Source: JAXMHQ01 sp046346665 (GTDB lineage Bacteria > Verrucomicrobiota > Verrucomicrobiia > Limisphaerales > JAXMHQ01). Taken from it: 64,000 bases of DNA. Shown here piece after piece: positions 24,995 through 35,000 of the stretch. A model generated the notes under the pieces. The model was not told the DNA's origin and ran no database searches. It was given only the letters and a program-made list of their open reading frames with translations. Each line of letters starts with the position of its first letter. The first letter of the stretch is position 1. The position numbers and the translations under genes were made by a program. The DNA is taken from the NCBI GenBank assembly GCA_046346665.1, contig JAXMHQ010000013.1, positions 1-64,000 of the forward strand, written 5' to 3'.

Positions 24995-27592
24995 GTGGCG
25001 TGCGGTTGGACGGCAATCCCATTCCGGTCGGAGGCCGCCCCGTTCGCCAAACAGATCCCGTTCACCCAGCCGGACGGGACGAAAATCCAGCTCTGGGGCC
25101 AGGGCGACGAGTTTCATGCCGATTTCGAAACGCTGGACGGCTACACGGTGGTGTTCGACCCCGAACGCAGGGCGTATTGCTTTGCGTCGGCCTCGGCCGG
25201 GGGCGCGCTGGTCTCCAGCGGAATCCCGGTCGGGTCCATGCAGACGAAATCGCTGGCGGCGCCGAAGCATCTCCGGGCGAGTGCGGCGGCGGTTCAGAAG
25301 GATGCCGCGGCGCGCCGCGCGCGGTGGGACCTCGGCATGGACATTTCGCATCGGTGGCCGGCGCTGAAAGCCGCCGGACTCGCCACGATGTCGAAGCAAA
25401 GCCCCGCGCCGCCGGACTCCGCCACGATCGGGACCAAGGTGGGATTGTGTTTGCTGGTGGATTTCGATGATGATCCGGCCACGATTCCGCAGGCGGAGAT
25501 TGTGAATTTCTGCAACGGGGACAATTACTCGAATTACGGCAACCACGGGTCGGTGAAGAATTTCTACCTGGACAACTCCAACGGTCTCCTGCTGTACACC
25601 AACGTGGTGACGGTCTACATCCGCATCCCCAATTCGCTCCATCCGAAATCGTACTATAACGATGTCCTCGAGGACGCCGGCTATAATGCCAACCTGCTGA
25701 TCCAGGATGCGATCGGCATTCTCAAATCGCTGCCGAACTACGAAACGGAAATTCTTCCGACATTCAACGCGCTGACGGTGGATGCGAACAACGAGGTGGT
25801 GGCGTGCAACGTGTTTTATGCCGGAGACAATGGCGGCGTGTGGACGATGGGCCTGTGGCCGCATTCGTTCTCGCTCTATTACGTCGGCGCACAGGAATTG
25901 TCGCCCGGCGGAAAATCCATCTGGCGCTACCAGGTCAGCAACATCGGCGACAGCCTGGAGATCGGGACTTTCTGCCACGAAAACGGCCACATGCTGTGCG
26001 GGTACCCGGATCTCTACGATTACGATTACGATTCCAGCGGCGGCGCCGGCAATTACTGCATCATGGCAGCCGGGAGCTGGAACGGAGTCCCCTCGGGATC
26101 GAATCCGTCCCAGGTTTGCGCCTATCTCAAGCGAGCGTCCGGCTGGGCGACCACGACGGATCTCACCGCGGGTTCCTCCGGGGTTTTGACGCTTACCGCC
26201 ACGGCAGGGACCAATTTCAATCACTTCTACCGGTTCCAGAAACCGGCGACGCCGACGGAATATTATCTGTTGGAATGCCGTTACCGGACGGGGCACGATC
26301 TGAACATTCCCGGCTCCGGCGTTGCGATCTGGCATGTCGACGAGCTTGGCGATCGGGACAATCAAAGCCTGTTGCCAAACACCACGCATGCGAACTACGA
26401 ACTGACCCTGGTGCAGGCGGACAACCTCTGGCAGCTCGAGCATAACATCAATGACGGGGATGCGATGGATGTCTACTACAAGTCCAATCCGAGTTCCGGT
26501 TACGCCAACCAGTTCACGGACAACTCGGCGCCCGCGGCGCATTGGTGGGACGGCACCGCTTCCGGGATCAACCTGCACGATTTCACTGCCGCCTCGACCA
26601 ACATGTTCATTCTCATGGGATCGGCCATTTACGCGCCGGTGATCGATACCCAGCCCGTGAATCAATCCGTCCTGCTGGGCGGCTCCGCCTCGTTCCAGGT
26701 GGGCGTGTCCGGCATTCCCCCGTTCCGCTACCAGTGGCGGTTCAACAACACCAACATCAACGGCGCCACCGGTTCCACGCTCACTCTCAGCCCGGTCGGG
26801 TTCAACCATGCCGGCCTGTATTCCTTGGTCGTCTCCAACGACTACGCCGGCGTCACCAGCACCAACGCGCGCCTCACCGTCACGACCGCGTTCTCCAACT
26901 ATTACACACCCGGCTCGATCACCATCCCCAATTTCGGCCCGGCCACCACCTACCCGCTCACCAACTTCGTCACACTCACCGGCGAAATCCTCAAGGCCAC
27001 CGTCACGCTCAGCAACCTGTCCCACACCTACCCGTCCGACCTCCAGGTCCTCCTCGTGTCGCCCCAGGGCCAGACCGTCCTCCTCATGTCCGGCGCCGGA
27101 TCCTACGACGCCATCGCGAACTACACCCTGACGTTTGACGATGACGCCGCCGGGCCGGTGCCGCCGTATTCCTGGTTCGGATCCGGCTCGTACCAGCCGT
27201 CCCAATACGGCGCCATCACTTCCCTGCCCGGCGCCCCGCCGATGCCCTACGGAACCACCCTCTCCGTCCTGCAAGGCGCGAACCCAACCGGGACCTGGCT
27301 GCTCTACATCAACGACGATTCCTACCTGGACGGCGGGACTCTCACGGGCGGGTGGCAGTTGAACATCGCCCTCTGGCCGCCCGTGCAATTCGCCTCATGG
27401 AATGTCACGGGTAACCAGATGCAGCTCCTGTTCGGCACCCGGCCGGGCCTCCAATACCTCGTGGAATACAAGGATTCCCTGGGCGACGCCGCGTGGCAGA
27501 CGCTCCAGACCGTCACGGGGAACGGCTCCGTCATGACCGTGCAGGACGCGCTCCAGCCGGTGCAGCGATACTACCGGCTGTCGCACCTGTAG
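24995..27592 (+). CDS. Secreted M6-family metalloprotease with Ig and P domains (frameshift in signal peptide)
   Basis: The 865-codon open frame starts at a GTG, but the true start is probably ATG 24948 in another frame (see the ribosome site at 24938). The pro-region (GTKIQLWGQGDEFHADFETL) is typical of M6 proteases. The zinc site is HENGHMLCGYPDLYDYDYD, followed by GGAGNYCIMAAGSWNG with the Met-turn-like segment (about residues 325-360). After about 545 comes an Ig-like domain (QPVNQSVLLGGSASFQV), then a proprotein-convertase P-like domain (SITIPNFGPAT ... NPTGTWLLYINDD, about 640-790). A QYLVEYKDSLGDAAWQTLQ tail repeats the C-terminal style of other secreted proteins here. It degrades proteins outside the cell. 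Confidence 0.88.
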   Translation: MACGWTAIPFRSEAAPFAKQIPFTQPDGTKIQLWGQGDEFHADFETLDGYTVVFDPERRAYCFASASAGGALVSSGIPVGSMQTKSLAAPKHLRASAAAVQKDAAARRARWDLGMDISHRWPALKAAGLATMSKQSPAPPDSATIGTKVGLCLLVDFDDDPATIPQAEIVNFCNGDNYSNYGNHGSVKNFYLDNSNGLLLYTNVVTVYIRIPNSLHPKSYYNDVLEDAGYNANLLIQDAIGILKSLPNYETEILPTFNALTVDANNEVVACNVFYAGDNGGVWTMGLWPHSFSLYYVGAQELSPGGKSIWRYQVSNIGDSLEIGTFCHENGHMLCGYPDLYDYDYDSSGGAGNYCIMAAGSWNGVPSGSNPSQVCAYLKRASGWATTTDLTAGSSGVLTLTATAGTNFNHFYRFQKPATPTEYYLLECRYRTGHDLNIPGSGVAIWHVDELGDRDNQSLLPNTTHANYELTLVQADNLWQLEHNINDGDAMDVYYKSNPSSGYANQFTDNSAPAAHWWDGTASGINLHDFTAASTNMFILMGSAIYAPVIDTQPVNQSVLLGGSASFQVGVSGIPPFRYQWRFNNTNINGATGSTLTLSPVGFNHAGLYSLVVSNDYAGVTSTNARLTVTTAFSNYYTPGSITIPNFGPATTYPLTNFVTLTGEILKATVTLSNLSHTYPSDLQVLLVSPQGQTVLLMSGAGSYDAIANYTLTFDDDAAGPVPPYSWFGSGSYQPSQYGAITSLPGAPPMPYGTTLSVLQGANPTGTWLLYINDDSYLDGGTLTGGWQLNIALWPPVQFASWNVTGNQMQLLFGTRPGLQYLVEYKDSLGDAAWQTLQTVTGNGSVMTVQDALQPVQRYYRLSHL

Positions 27593-27605
27593 AAAGCCGA
27601 TCCCG

Positions 27606-28154
27606 CTACGCGGCGCGCGGTTGAAAGCGGGAGACGAATTCCGCAAAACCCCGCGCCTGCTGCTCCAGCCGGCCGGTCAGCTCGGGATCCTTGAGCTTAC
27701 CGGACTCGTCCAGGAGATTGTGAATCTGCGGCAGGAAGACGCGCTCCGGATAAATGTGCGCGTTGCGGTATCCGAAAATTGCCTGCAACTGCTCCACCGG
27801 CCGCAGTGCGCCCCACATTCCCGCCGCCAGGCCGGTGAAACAAACCGGGCGCCGCTCGAAGCTCTCTGGAAATTTCAGCATGTCGATGAAGTACTTCAAC
27901 ACGCCCGGCAGGCTGCCGTTGTATTCCGGCGTCACCACGTGCAGGCCGGAAGATTTCAAAACCGCGTCTGCGAACGGGGCAAACGACTTCGGTTTCTCGC
28001 CGTAGGAAGACGACAGGAAGATCTCCTGGGGCAACTCCGCCAGGTCCAGCACCGTCAGCTGAACATTCAGCGCTTTGTAAAATCCTTCAATTTGCCGGCA
28101 GACTTTTCGCGTGTTGCTGGCAGGCCGGTTCGTTCCGGCAATCAGGGTGATCAT
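27606..28154 (-). CDS. NADPH-dependent FMN reductase family protein
   Basis: The 182-residue flavodoxin-fold protein opens with MITLIAGTNRPASNTRKVCR, the FMN-phosphate loop. It contains VVTPEYNGSLPGVLKYFIDM and LAAGMWGALRPVEQLQAIF, typical of NAD(P)H:FMN/quinone reductases of the SsuE/AzoR-like superfamily. ATG 28154 is used; the open frame further upstream is Arg/Gly-rich. It converges with the M6 protease (13 bases apart) and is followed upstream by the mannosyltransferase gene on the same strand. The physiological acceptor is unknown. Confidence 0.88.
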   Translation of the reverse strand: MITLIAGTNRPASNTRKVCRQIEGFYKALNVQLTVLDLAELPQEIFLSSSYGEKPKSFAPFADAVLKSSGLHVVTPEYNGSLPGVLKYFIDMLKFPESFERRPVCFTGLAAGMWGALRPVEQLQAIFGYRNAHIYPERVFLPQIHNLLDESGKLKDPELTGRLEQQARGFAEFVSRFQPRAA

Positions 28155-28200
28155 GGCCGCGAAGATCCCACGATACCTCCCGGCTGGCAAGCCGGAGTCT

Positions 28201-28938
28201 TCAGGCCGGCCGGCGCGCCCTCGGACGGCGCCGCAACCCGTTCTGCAGCCACAGCCACCACACCATCCACGATGCCTCGCGAATAATGTGCCCCGTGATC
28301 TTCGAGGAACCCGCAATGCGGTCCGTGAAAATGATCGGCACCTCCGCGATCCGGTAACCCTCGCGCCACAACCGGTGCGTCATCTCAATCTGGAAGCTGT
28401 AACCGTCCGACCGCACGGAATCCAGCGGGATCGCCTCCAGCGCCCTGCGCCGGAAACATTTGTATCCGCCCGTCGGGTCGGTCACCCCCATGCCTGTGAT
28501 CAGCCACACGTAAATCCCCGCGCACCGGCTCAACAACAGCCGCTTCAGCGGCCAGTTCAACACCCGCACGCCCCCCGTGTAGCGCGATCCCAACACCAAA
28601 TCCGCATTCTCCGCCGCCTTCAAAAAATTGGGAATCTCCGCCGGGTCATGCGAGAAATCGGAATCCATCTCGAAAACGAATTCATAATTTCTCGCCAGCG
28701 CCCACCGGAATCCCGCCAGGTAAGCCCGCCCCAGCCCGCTCTTCTTCGGCTCGTGCAACACGTGCACCCCCGGCCGCGCCGCGGCCAGTTCGTCCGCCAG
28801 CTTCCCCGTCCCGTCCGGAGAGTTCCCGTCCACCACCAGAATGTCGACCCGCGTCGGCAGCGCCAGCACCCGGCCCACGAGCTGTGGAAGATTCTCCCGC
28901 TCGTTGTACGTGGGGATGACGACCAGGGTCTGATTCAT
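28201..28938 (-). CDS. Polyprenol-phosphate mannosyltransferase (Dpm1-like GT2)
   Basis: The 245-residue GT2 enzyme starts at ATG 28938; a much longer open frame to 29838 is only a shadow of the TPR gene. Motifs in order are VVIPTYNERENLPQLV, ILVVDGNSPDGTGKLADEL, GLGRAYLAGFRWAL, FEMDSDFSHDPAEIP (the DxD-type metal site), GSRYTGG, and TDPTGGYKCFRRRALEAI. It lacks the C-terminal membrane domain of two-domain homologues. It is expected to transfer a sugar, usually mannose, from GDP-sugar to a polyprenyl phosphate at the membrane for protein or glycan glycosylation. Sugar specificity is inferred. Confidence 0.92.
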   Translation of the reverse strand: MNQTLVVIPTYNERENLPQLVGRVLALPTRVDILVVDGNSPDGTGKLADELAAARPGVHVLHEPKKSGLGRAYLAGFRWALARNYEFVFEMDSDFSHDPAEIPNFLKAAENADLVLGSRYTGGVRVLNWPLKRLLLSRCAGIYVWLITGMGVTDPTGGYKCFRRRALEAIPLDSVRSDGYSFQIEMTHRLWREGYRIAEVPIIFTDRIAGSSKITGHIIREASWMVWWLWLQNGLRRRPRARRPA

Positions 28939-29004
28939 GCAAAAGCCCGCAAACAGTAGTGGAATCGCACCCCAAAAACAAGAAGGGAGTTCCTGACAAA
29001 GCAC

Positions 29005-29081
29005 GTCGAGGGTCGAAAGTCGAGGGCCGGGGGCCTGGAAGGCGCCGCCTCCCTTTCGACTCTCCGCCCTCGGCGCTCGAC
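29005..29081. repeat. GTCGAG-unit inverted repeat
   Basis: The left arm (29005-29028) is made of 7-8 base GTCGAGG/GTCGAAA units. The right arm (29053-29081) has complementary TCGAC units. It lies between the divergent mannosyltransferase and TPR genes. A larger relative is at 36347-36452. Confidence 0.6.
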
Positions 29082-29139
29082 CGCCGCCGCCGCCTTCATT
29101 GCTTGCCCCGGCGCGGCGCGCCCCGTAGGCTGGCCCCCC

Positions 29140-29919
29140 ATGGACCCGGTCCTGATCGCCATGCTTTCGGATCTTCCGTTCTATTGGTTCAGCAGCCCCG
29201 TCTGGCTCATCGTCGGCGCGTTCCAGCTCTGGATGTTCATCGACGCCGTCCGGCAGGGCGAATGGGTCTGGGCCATTTTCATCTGGGTGTTCCCGGGCCT
29301 CAACGCGATGCTGTATTATTTCCTCGTCTACCGGTCCTCGGCCGCCGCCGCGCGCGGATTTCAACTGCCGGGCGCAGCCGACCGGCGGCGGATCCGCGAA
29401 CTCCAGGCCCAGATCCATCACCTCGACAAGGCCCACCACCATTACCAGCTCGGAGATATCTATTTCCAGCAAGGTAAATTTCCGAAGGCCGAGGCCTGTT
29501 ACCGCGCGTCGCTGGAACGGGAGCCCGACGACATCGATGCGCGGGCGCACCTCGGGCAATGCCTGCTCCGGCAAAACCGCGCGGCCGAAGCCCGCCCGCT
29601 GCTGGAGGGCGTCGTCGCCCAAAACCCGAAACACGATTACGGCTATACCCTCATGGCGCTGGCCGAATGCCTCGCCGCCCTGGGCGACAAACCCGGCGCG
29701 CTGAAACTCTGGCAGGAAGTCACCGCCTCCCATTCCTATCCCCGCGCCAAGGTCCAGCTCGCCGAACTCTACATCGATTCCGGCCAACCCCGGCTTGCCC
29801 GCGCCGAACTGCAGGAAGTCGTCGCCGACGACGTCCACGCCCCCGCCTTCCAGCGCCGCCGCGACCGCGTCTGGATCCGGCGCGCCCGCAGCTTGCTCCG
29901 CAAGCTCGGAACGGGTTGA
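29140..29919 (+). CDS. Membrane-anchored TPR protein
   Basis: The 259-residue protein begins with two hydrophobic segments (SSPVWLIVGAFQLWMFIDAV and WVWAIFIWVFPGLNAMLYYF, residues 18-65), so it is anchored in the inner membrane. The rest is tetratricopeptide repeats: HHHYQLGDIYFQQGKFPKAE, ARAHLGQCLLRQNRAAEARP, YTLMALAECLAALGDKPGAL, then KVQLAELYIDSGQPRLARAE. TPRs bind other proteins, so a scaffold or assembly role is likely, but no partner can be named. It is divergent from the mannosyltransferase. Confidence 0.8.
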   Translation: MDPVLIAMLSDLPFYWFSSPVWLIVGAFQLWMFIDAVRQGEWVWAIFIWVFPGLNAMLYYFLVYRSSAAAARGFQLPGAADRRRIRELQAQIHHLDKAHHHYQLGDIYFQQGKFPKAEACYRASLEREPDDIDARAHLGQCLLRQNRAAEARPLLEGVVAQNPKHDYGYTLMALAECLAALGDKPGALKLWQEVTASHSYPRAKVQLAELYIDSGQPRLARAELQEVVADDVHAPAFQRRRDRVWIRRARSLLRKLGTG

Positions 29920-29927
29920 CGAAGAAA

Positions 29928-29997
29928 CGGATTATTGGATAAGTGGATTGTTGGATTCACACGCGCGAATCCAGAAATCCATTTATCCAATAATCCG
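29928..29997. repeat. GGATT-type perfect hairpin repeat
   Basis: The arms 29928-29958 and 29967-29997 are 31 bases each and pair at about 27 positions around an eight-base loop ACACGCGC. They are built from GGATTATT/GGATAAGT/GGATTGTT units. The element starts nine bases after the TPR stop and ends 63 bases before der. It is the cleanest member of the family. Confidence 0.8.
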
Positions 29998-30060
29998 AAA
30001 AACCCCTTGCCCCTCCGGTTCCGGCTTTAATTCCAGCCCGCCCTGCGGCATTCTGTCCAG

Positions 30061-31617
30061 GTGCCTGAACTCATCGCCATCGTGGGACGCCCGAACGTCG
30101 GCAAATCCGCCCTGTTCAACCGGCTCATCAAGCGCCGCATTGCCATCGTGCACGACCAGCCGGGCGTGACGCGCGACCGCGTCAGCGCGGAGGCCGAATG
30201 GCGCGGCCGCCCCTTCACCCTCGTCGACACTGGCGGCATCGGCCTGCTCCGGCGCGAAAAATCCTCCGACGTCATCGTCCGCGCCGCCATCGACCAGGTC
30301 CACATCGCCATCGAATCCGCCCAGGTCATCCTGTTCGTCGTCAACGTCCAGGAAGGCATCCTGCCGCTGGACCGCGAAGTCGCCGACCAGCTCCGGCGCG
30401 CCGGCAAACCCGTCCTGCTGGTTGTGAACAAGGTCGACACCAGCCGCGCCGAGGCCGGCGTCGCCGAGTTCGCCGAACTTGGGTTCGACAAAATCCTGCC
30501 CGTCAGCGCGATTCACGGCGAGGGAATCGAACCCCTGATGGACGCCGCCTGCGCCTGGCTTTCCGCGCCGCAAACCGCGCCGGAGCCCGCGGACGAAGAC
30601 GCGGCGGGAGACGCGGCGGAAACGCCGGCCGAAGGCGGCCCCGACCCCGCCCCGACCCCTGCCGGCCCGCTCAAGCTCGCCATCGTCGGACGCCCCAACG
30701 TGGGGAAATCTTCCATCATCAATTCCCTCACCCGCTCCGACCGGGTCATCGTCTCCCCCATCGCCGGCACCACGCGCGATGCCGTCGACGTGCCGTTCGA
30801 GGTCGAAACCGACGGGGTGCGCCAGCAGTATGTGCTGATCGACACCGCCGGCATGCGCAAGACCCGCAGTGTCAGCGATTCCATCGAGTTCTTCAGCGTG
30901 AAGCGCGCGGAGGAATCCATCGCGCGCTGCGACATCGCGGTGCTGGTGCTCGACGCCGGGGCGGGCATCACGGAACAGGACAAGAAGGTCGCCGACCGCA
31001 TCGTCGAGGAGCGCCGCGCGTGCATCGTGGTGGTGAACAAGTGGGACCTCGTGGACGAAGCGGTGCGCAAGGCGCGCGAGGAGGAGATCGAGCGCCGCCG
31101 CCTGAAAGCCGGGCGCAATGCGCCGCGCGCCATGACCACGCTGTCGGAGTTCGGACAATGGGTGCAGGAGCGGCTGTTCTTCCTCGATTACGCGCCGGTC
31201 ATCTTCACCTCAGCGCAAACCGGGTTTCACCTCGACCGCCTGCTCGAAGCCGTCCGCTACGTCGCCGCCCAGCTCCAGCAGAAGATCCCGACCTCGATTC
31301 TCAACCGCACGCTGCAGGACGCCGTCGAGCGGCGGCAGCCGGTCAGCAGCAGCGGGCACCGGCTGAAATTCTTCTACGCAACACAAGTTAGGCAGGCGCC
31401 CCCGACCTTCCTCCTGTTCGTCAACCGCGACGAATTGTTCTCCGAGCCTTACAAGAAATACCTCGCCGACCAGATGCGCGCCGCGTTCGGCTACGAAGGC
31501 TGCCCCATCGTGCTGGTCCCCAAGGCCCGCCCCCAGACCATCGAACCCGTGCGCCGGTTCAAAACCAAGCGGCCGCCGGAACCGGATGCCCGGCGTCGAA
31601 AAAAGCGCCGGCCTTGA
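30061..31617 (+). CDS. der: Ribosome-assembly GTPase Der (EngA)
   Basis: The 518-residue protein has two tandem Era-like GTPase domains. The first (residues 1-165) has GRPNVGKSALFNRL, DTGG and NKVD. The second (about 205-375) has GRPNVGKSSIINSL, DTAGMRKTRSVSDSIEFF and NKWD. A C-terminal KH-like domain (about 400-490) follows. The acidic Ala/Glu linker between the two GTPase domains (170-205) is longer than usual, and there is a basic tail. Der is essential for 50S ribosome maturation. The start is a GTG at 30061. Confidence 0.96.
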   Translation: MPELIAIVGRPNVGKSALFNRLIKRRIAIVHDQPGVTRDRVSAEAEWRGRPFTLVDTGGIGLLRREKSSDVIVRAAIDQVHIAIESAQVILFVVNVQEGILPLDREVADQLRRAGKPVLLVVNKVDTSRAEAGVAEFAELGFDKILPVSAIHGEGIEPLMDAACAWLSAPQTAPEPADEDAAGDAAETPAEGGPDPAPTPAGPLKLAIVGRPNVGKSSIINSLTRSDRVIVSPIAGTTRDAVDVPFEVETDGVRQQYVLIDTAGMRKTRSVSDSIEFFSVKRAEESIARCDIAVLVLDAGAGITEQDKKVADRIVEERRACIVVVNKWDLVDEAVRKAREEEIERRRLKAGRNAPRAMTTLSEFGQWVQERLFFLDYAPVIFTSAQTGFHLDRLLEAVRYVAAQLQQKIPTSILNRTLQDAVERRQPVSSSGHRLKFFYATQVRQAPPTFLLFVNRDELFSEPYKKYLADQMRAAFGYEGCPIVLVPKARPQTIEPVRRFKTKRPPEPDARRRKKRRP

Positions 31618-31650
31618 AGGTTTGGCGCGAATGGGCGCGAAACCACAACC

Positions 31651-31733
31651 CGGGAGGGACGGCGTCCTCGCCGTCCCATACATCCTGCTAAACAAAGGAC
31701 CCGGATCGGGACGGCGGGGACGCCGTCCCTCCC
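31651..31733. repeat. GGGAGGGACGGCG inverted-repeat element
   Basis: The arms 31651-31677 (CGGGAGGGACGGCGTCCTCG and on) and 31708-31733 (ending CGCCGTCCCTCCC) pair almost fully across a 30-base spacer. Each arm contains its own small palindrome. It starts 34 bases after the der stop. Related GGTAGGG elements are at 52411-52458 and 55231-55366. Confidence 0.75.
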
Positions 31734-31755
31734 ATGTTCGCCTTGTTCACACCGG

Positions 31756-31914
31756 GGTTATTCACCGCTGGGAATAACCTGGTTTTTTGGGTGAAAAAGG
31801 CCTCAAAACACCCGATTTTTCGGGGCGAATAACCCTGCCACAACTTTTTTTAAAAAACTTCTTGTTACCCCAATCCGTAGTGATAGGCTGCGTGTGTTCC
31901 CCAACTAATTGGGG
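31756..31914 (+). promoter_or_regulatory. Structured leader upstream of nrdJ with competing hairpins
   Basis: The 420 bases before nrdJ contain no gene but dense structure. GGTTATTC (31756-31763) can pair with GAATAACC at 31772-31779, a hairpin followed by T6 like a terminator. It can instead pair with a second GAATAACC at 31827-31834. GGGTG (31789-31793) pairs with CACCC (31809-31813), and that overlaps CCCGA/TCGGG (31811-31824). A further hairpin CCCCAACTAATTGGGG lies at 31899-31914. Mutually exclusive folds suggest a regulatory RNA; a DNA operator with repeated GAATAACC is the alternative. I see no B12-box, so it is not an ordinary cobalamin riboswitch. Confidence 0.55.
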
Positions 31915-32038
31915 TAGTCACTTTGTCAGAAGTGGCCCGTTTTGCGTGAAATTCGGTTAAATTTGGTCTAAAAACGCTGCCGGACGTCCATACACGGGGC
32001 GAGTGATGGAAAACCGGTGGGACTTGAGAGAAACTACC

Positions 32039-35000
32039 ATGATAGACGCACGAGAAGAAGTTATGTCGTCGGCACCCCAGCAGCATCGTCGCCGTTCCTC
32101 GCCGGTGGCCGCGAGTCGCACCCCCCGGAACGGGTCCGCGAACGCGCACAAGCCGCTGCGCGTCCAACGCGTGTTCAGCAACCCCCGCGTGAACCCCTTC
32201 GACCAGCTCGAATGGGAACGGCGCATCGCCGAAATCACCGACGACGCCGGGAAGGTCATCTTCAAACAGGAAAATGTCGAAGTGCCGAAGTCCTGGTCGC
32301 TGCTCGCCACGAAGGTCGTCGTCTCCAAATACTTTTACGGCGAACAAAACACGCCCGAGCGCGAAACGTCCGTCCGGCAGCTCATCCACCGCATCTGCCG
32401 CACCATTGCCGACTGGGGCGTTGCGGACGGCTACTTCAGCAAGGCCGACGGCGAAGTTTTTTACCAGGAACTGACCTGGCTGTGCGTGAACCAATACGGC
32501 GCCTTCAATTCCCCGGTCTGGTTCAACGTGGGCCTCTACCACGAATACGGCATCGGCAAGAATTCCGGCAAAGGCAACTGGTTCTACAATCGCAAGACCG
32601 GCCAGGCCGAACGCGCGTCCACCCAGTACGAATACCCCCAGTGCAGCGCCTGCTTCATCCAGTCGGTCGATGACAACATGGAATCGATCATGAAGCTCGC
32701 CCATGCCGAGGCCATGCTGTTCAAGTTCGGCTCCGGCACCGGCACCGACCTTTCCCCGATCCGTTCCAGCAAGGAAAAGCTGAGCGGCGGCGGGCGCCCC
32801 AGCGGCCCGATGTCGTTCCTCAAGGTCTACGACCAGGTGGCCAACGTCGTCAAAAGCGGCGGCAAGACCCGGCGCGCCGCCAAGATGAACACGCTCCGCG
32901 ACTGGCACGGCGACATCGAGGAATTCATCGACGCCAAGCAGAAGGAGGAGAAGAAGGCCTGGGCGCTGATCGAGCAGGGTTACGACGGCTCCTACAACGG
33001 CGACGCTTACGGCAGCGTGATGTACCAGAACGAAAACCTGTCCGTGCGCGCGAGCGACGAGTTCATGCAGGCCGCCCTCGACGGCCGCGAATGGTGGACC
33101 CGCTCCATCACCACCGGCAAGCCGCTCGAGAAGAAGGACGCCCGCCAGTTGCTCAACAAAATCGCGGAAGGCACCTGGATCTGCGGCGATCCCGGCGTGC
33201 AATACGACGGCGCCATCCAGAAGTGGCACACCTGCAAAGGCACCGAGCCCATCCATTCCACCAACCCGTGCTCGGAATACGTTTTCATCAACAATACCGC
33301 CTGCAACCTCGCCTCGCTGAACCTCATGAAGTTCAAACGCGAGGACGGCAAATTCGACGTCGACCGCTTCAAGGCCGCCGTCCGCATCTTCATCACCGCC
33401 CAGGAAATCCTCGTCGACAACGCGTCCTACCCGACCCAGCAGATCGCCGAGAATTCGCACATCTACCGCACGCTCGGCCTCGGCTACGCCAACCTCGGTT
33501 CGCTGGTGATGAGCTACGGGTTGTCCTACGATTCCGATGAAGGCCGGGCCCTCGCCGGCGCCATCACGGCCATCATGACCGGCCATTCCTACGAGCAGAG
33601 CGCCGAAATCTCCGGCGCCATGGGCGCCTTCCCCGGTTACCGCGACGCCCGCTGCGCCCATGTCTCCCGCCCGCTCACCAGGGACAACGTCGCGTCCATG
33701 CTCGGCGTCATCCAGCAGCATCGCGACGCCGTCGAAAACATCCAGCCGAGCGCCGAATTCAACTACCTCAAATCCGAGGCCCGGAGCTGCTGGGATCGCG
33801 CCCTCGAGCGCGGCCGCAAACTCGGCTACCGCAACGCCCAGGTCACCGTGCTCGCGCCGACCGGCACGATCGCGTTCCTGATGGATTGCGACACCACGGG
33901 CGTGGAACCCGACATCGCGCTGGTGAAATACAAGCTCCTGGCCGGCGGCGGCATGCTCAAGATCGTCAACCGCACCGTCCCCCAGGCCCTCGCCCGACTC
34001 GGCTACACGGCCGCACAATCGGAACAGATCATTGCCCACATTGAAAAATTCGACACGATCGAGGACGTGGAGGAAGGCGGCGAAACCGTCCGGAGCGGCC
34101 TGAAACCCGAGCACCTGCCGGTGTTCGACTGCGCGTTCAAGCCTTACCGCGGCAAACGCAGCATCCAATACATGGCGCACCTCAAGATGATGGGCGCCGC
34201 CCAGCCGTTCATCAGCGGGGCGATTTCCAAGACCGTCAACATGCCCAACGAAAGCACCGTGGACGACATCCGCGACGCTTACGTTCAGGCCTGGAAAATG
34301 GGGCTCAAATGCGTCGCCATCTATCGCGACGGATCCAAGCGGTCCCAGCCCCTGAACACCCGCAAGACCAGCGAGGGCGGGGACAGGTCGGCCGACGGCA
34401 CCGCCCTGGGCGGCAAGCTCCAGGAACTCGAGGCCGAAGTTGCGCGCCTGCGCATCGAAGCCGGCAAACCGCTGCGACGCCGCCTGAGCGACACCCGCAC
34501 GGCCATCACCCACAAATTCGACATCGCCGGCCACGAAGGTTACCTCACTGTCGGCCTCTTCGAAGACGGCCAGCCCGGTGAATTGTTCATCACCATGGCC
34601 AAGGAAGGCTCAACCATCGGCGGCCTGATGGACGGCATCGGCACCCTCACCAGCATGGCGCTGCAATACGGCGTCCCGCTGGAGGCGCTCGCCAAGAAAT
34701 TCGCCCACCAGCGGTTCGAACCCTCGGGCTTCACCAAGAACCCCGAAATCCGCAACGCATCGTCCATCACCGACTACGTGTTCCGCTGGCTCGCCCTGCA
34801 GTTCGTCCCAGGCTACCGCGAAGCCAACGCGATCGGCCGCAACCAGCCCGAACTCGCCATGCCGGGCCTGATCGATGAGCTAAAAAAAAAGGTGAACCGG
34901 CCGGTGCCTGAACTGCCGATCGCCGAGGACAACGACGTCGTGGAAGTCGCGGGCCAGAAGGGCGCAGCCGCCCGGGGCACGCCCGGCTTCTCGCTTACCG

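Noticed and set aside
24971..27388. Minus-strand open frame of 805 codons opposite the M6 protease
   Set aside because: No recognisable motif, and the protease has an HExxH-type site and domain order on the plus strand.
31735..32038. Cobalamin riboswitch ahead of nrdJ
   Set aside because: Expected because the enzyme uses B12, but I find no B12-box or the conserved GCCACTG region. The structure present is different.
31865..34534. Minus-strand open frame of 889 codons opposite nrdJ
   Set aside because: Gly/Val/Asp-rich shadow of a strongly supported ribonucleotide reductase gene.
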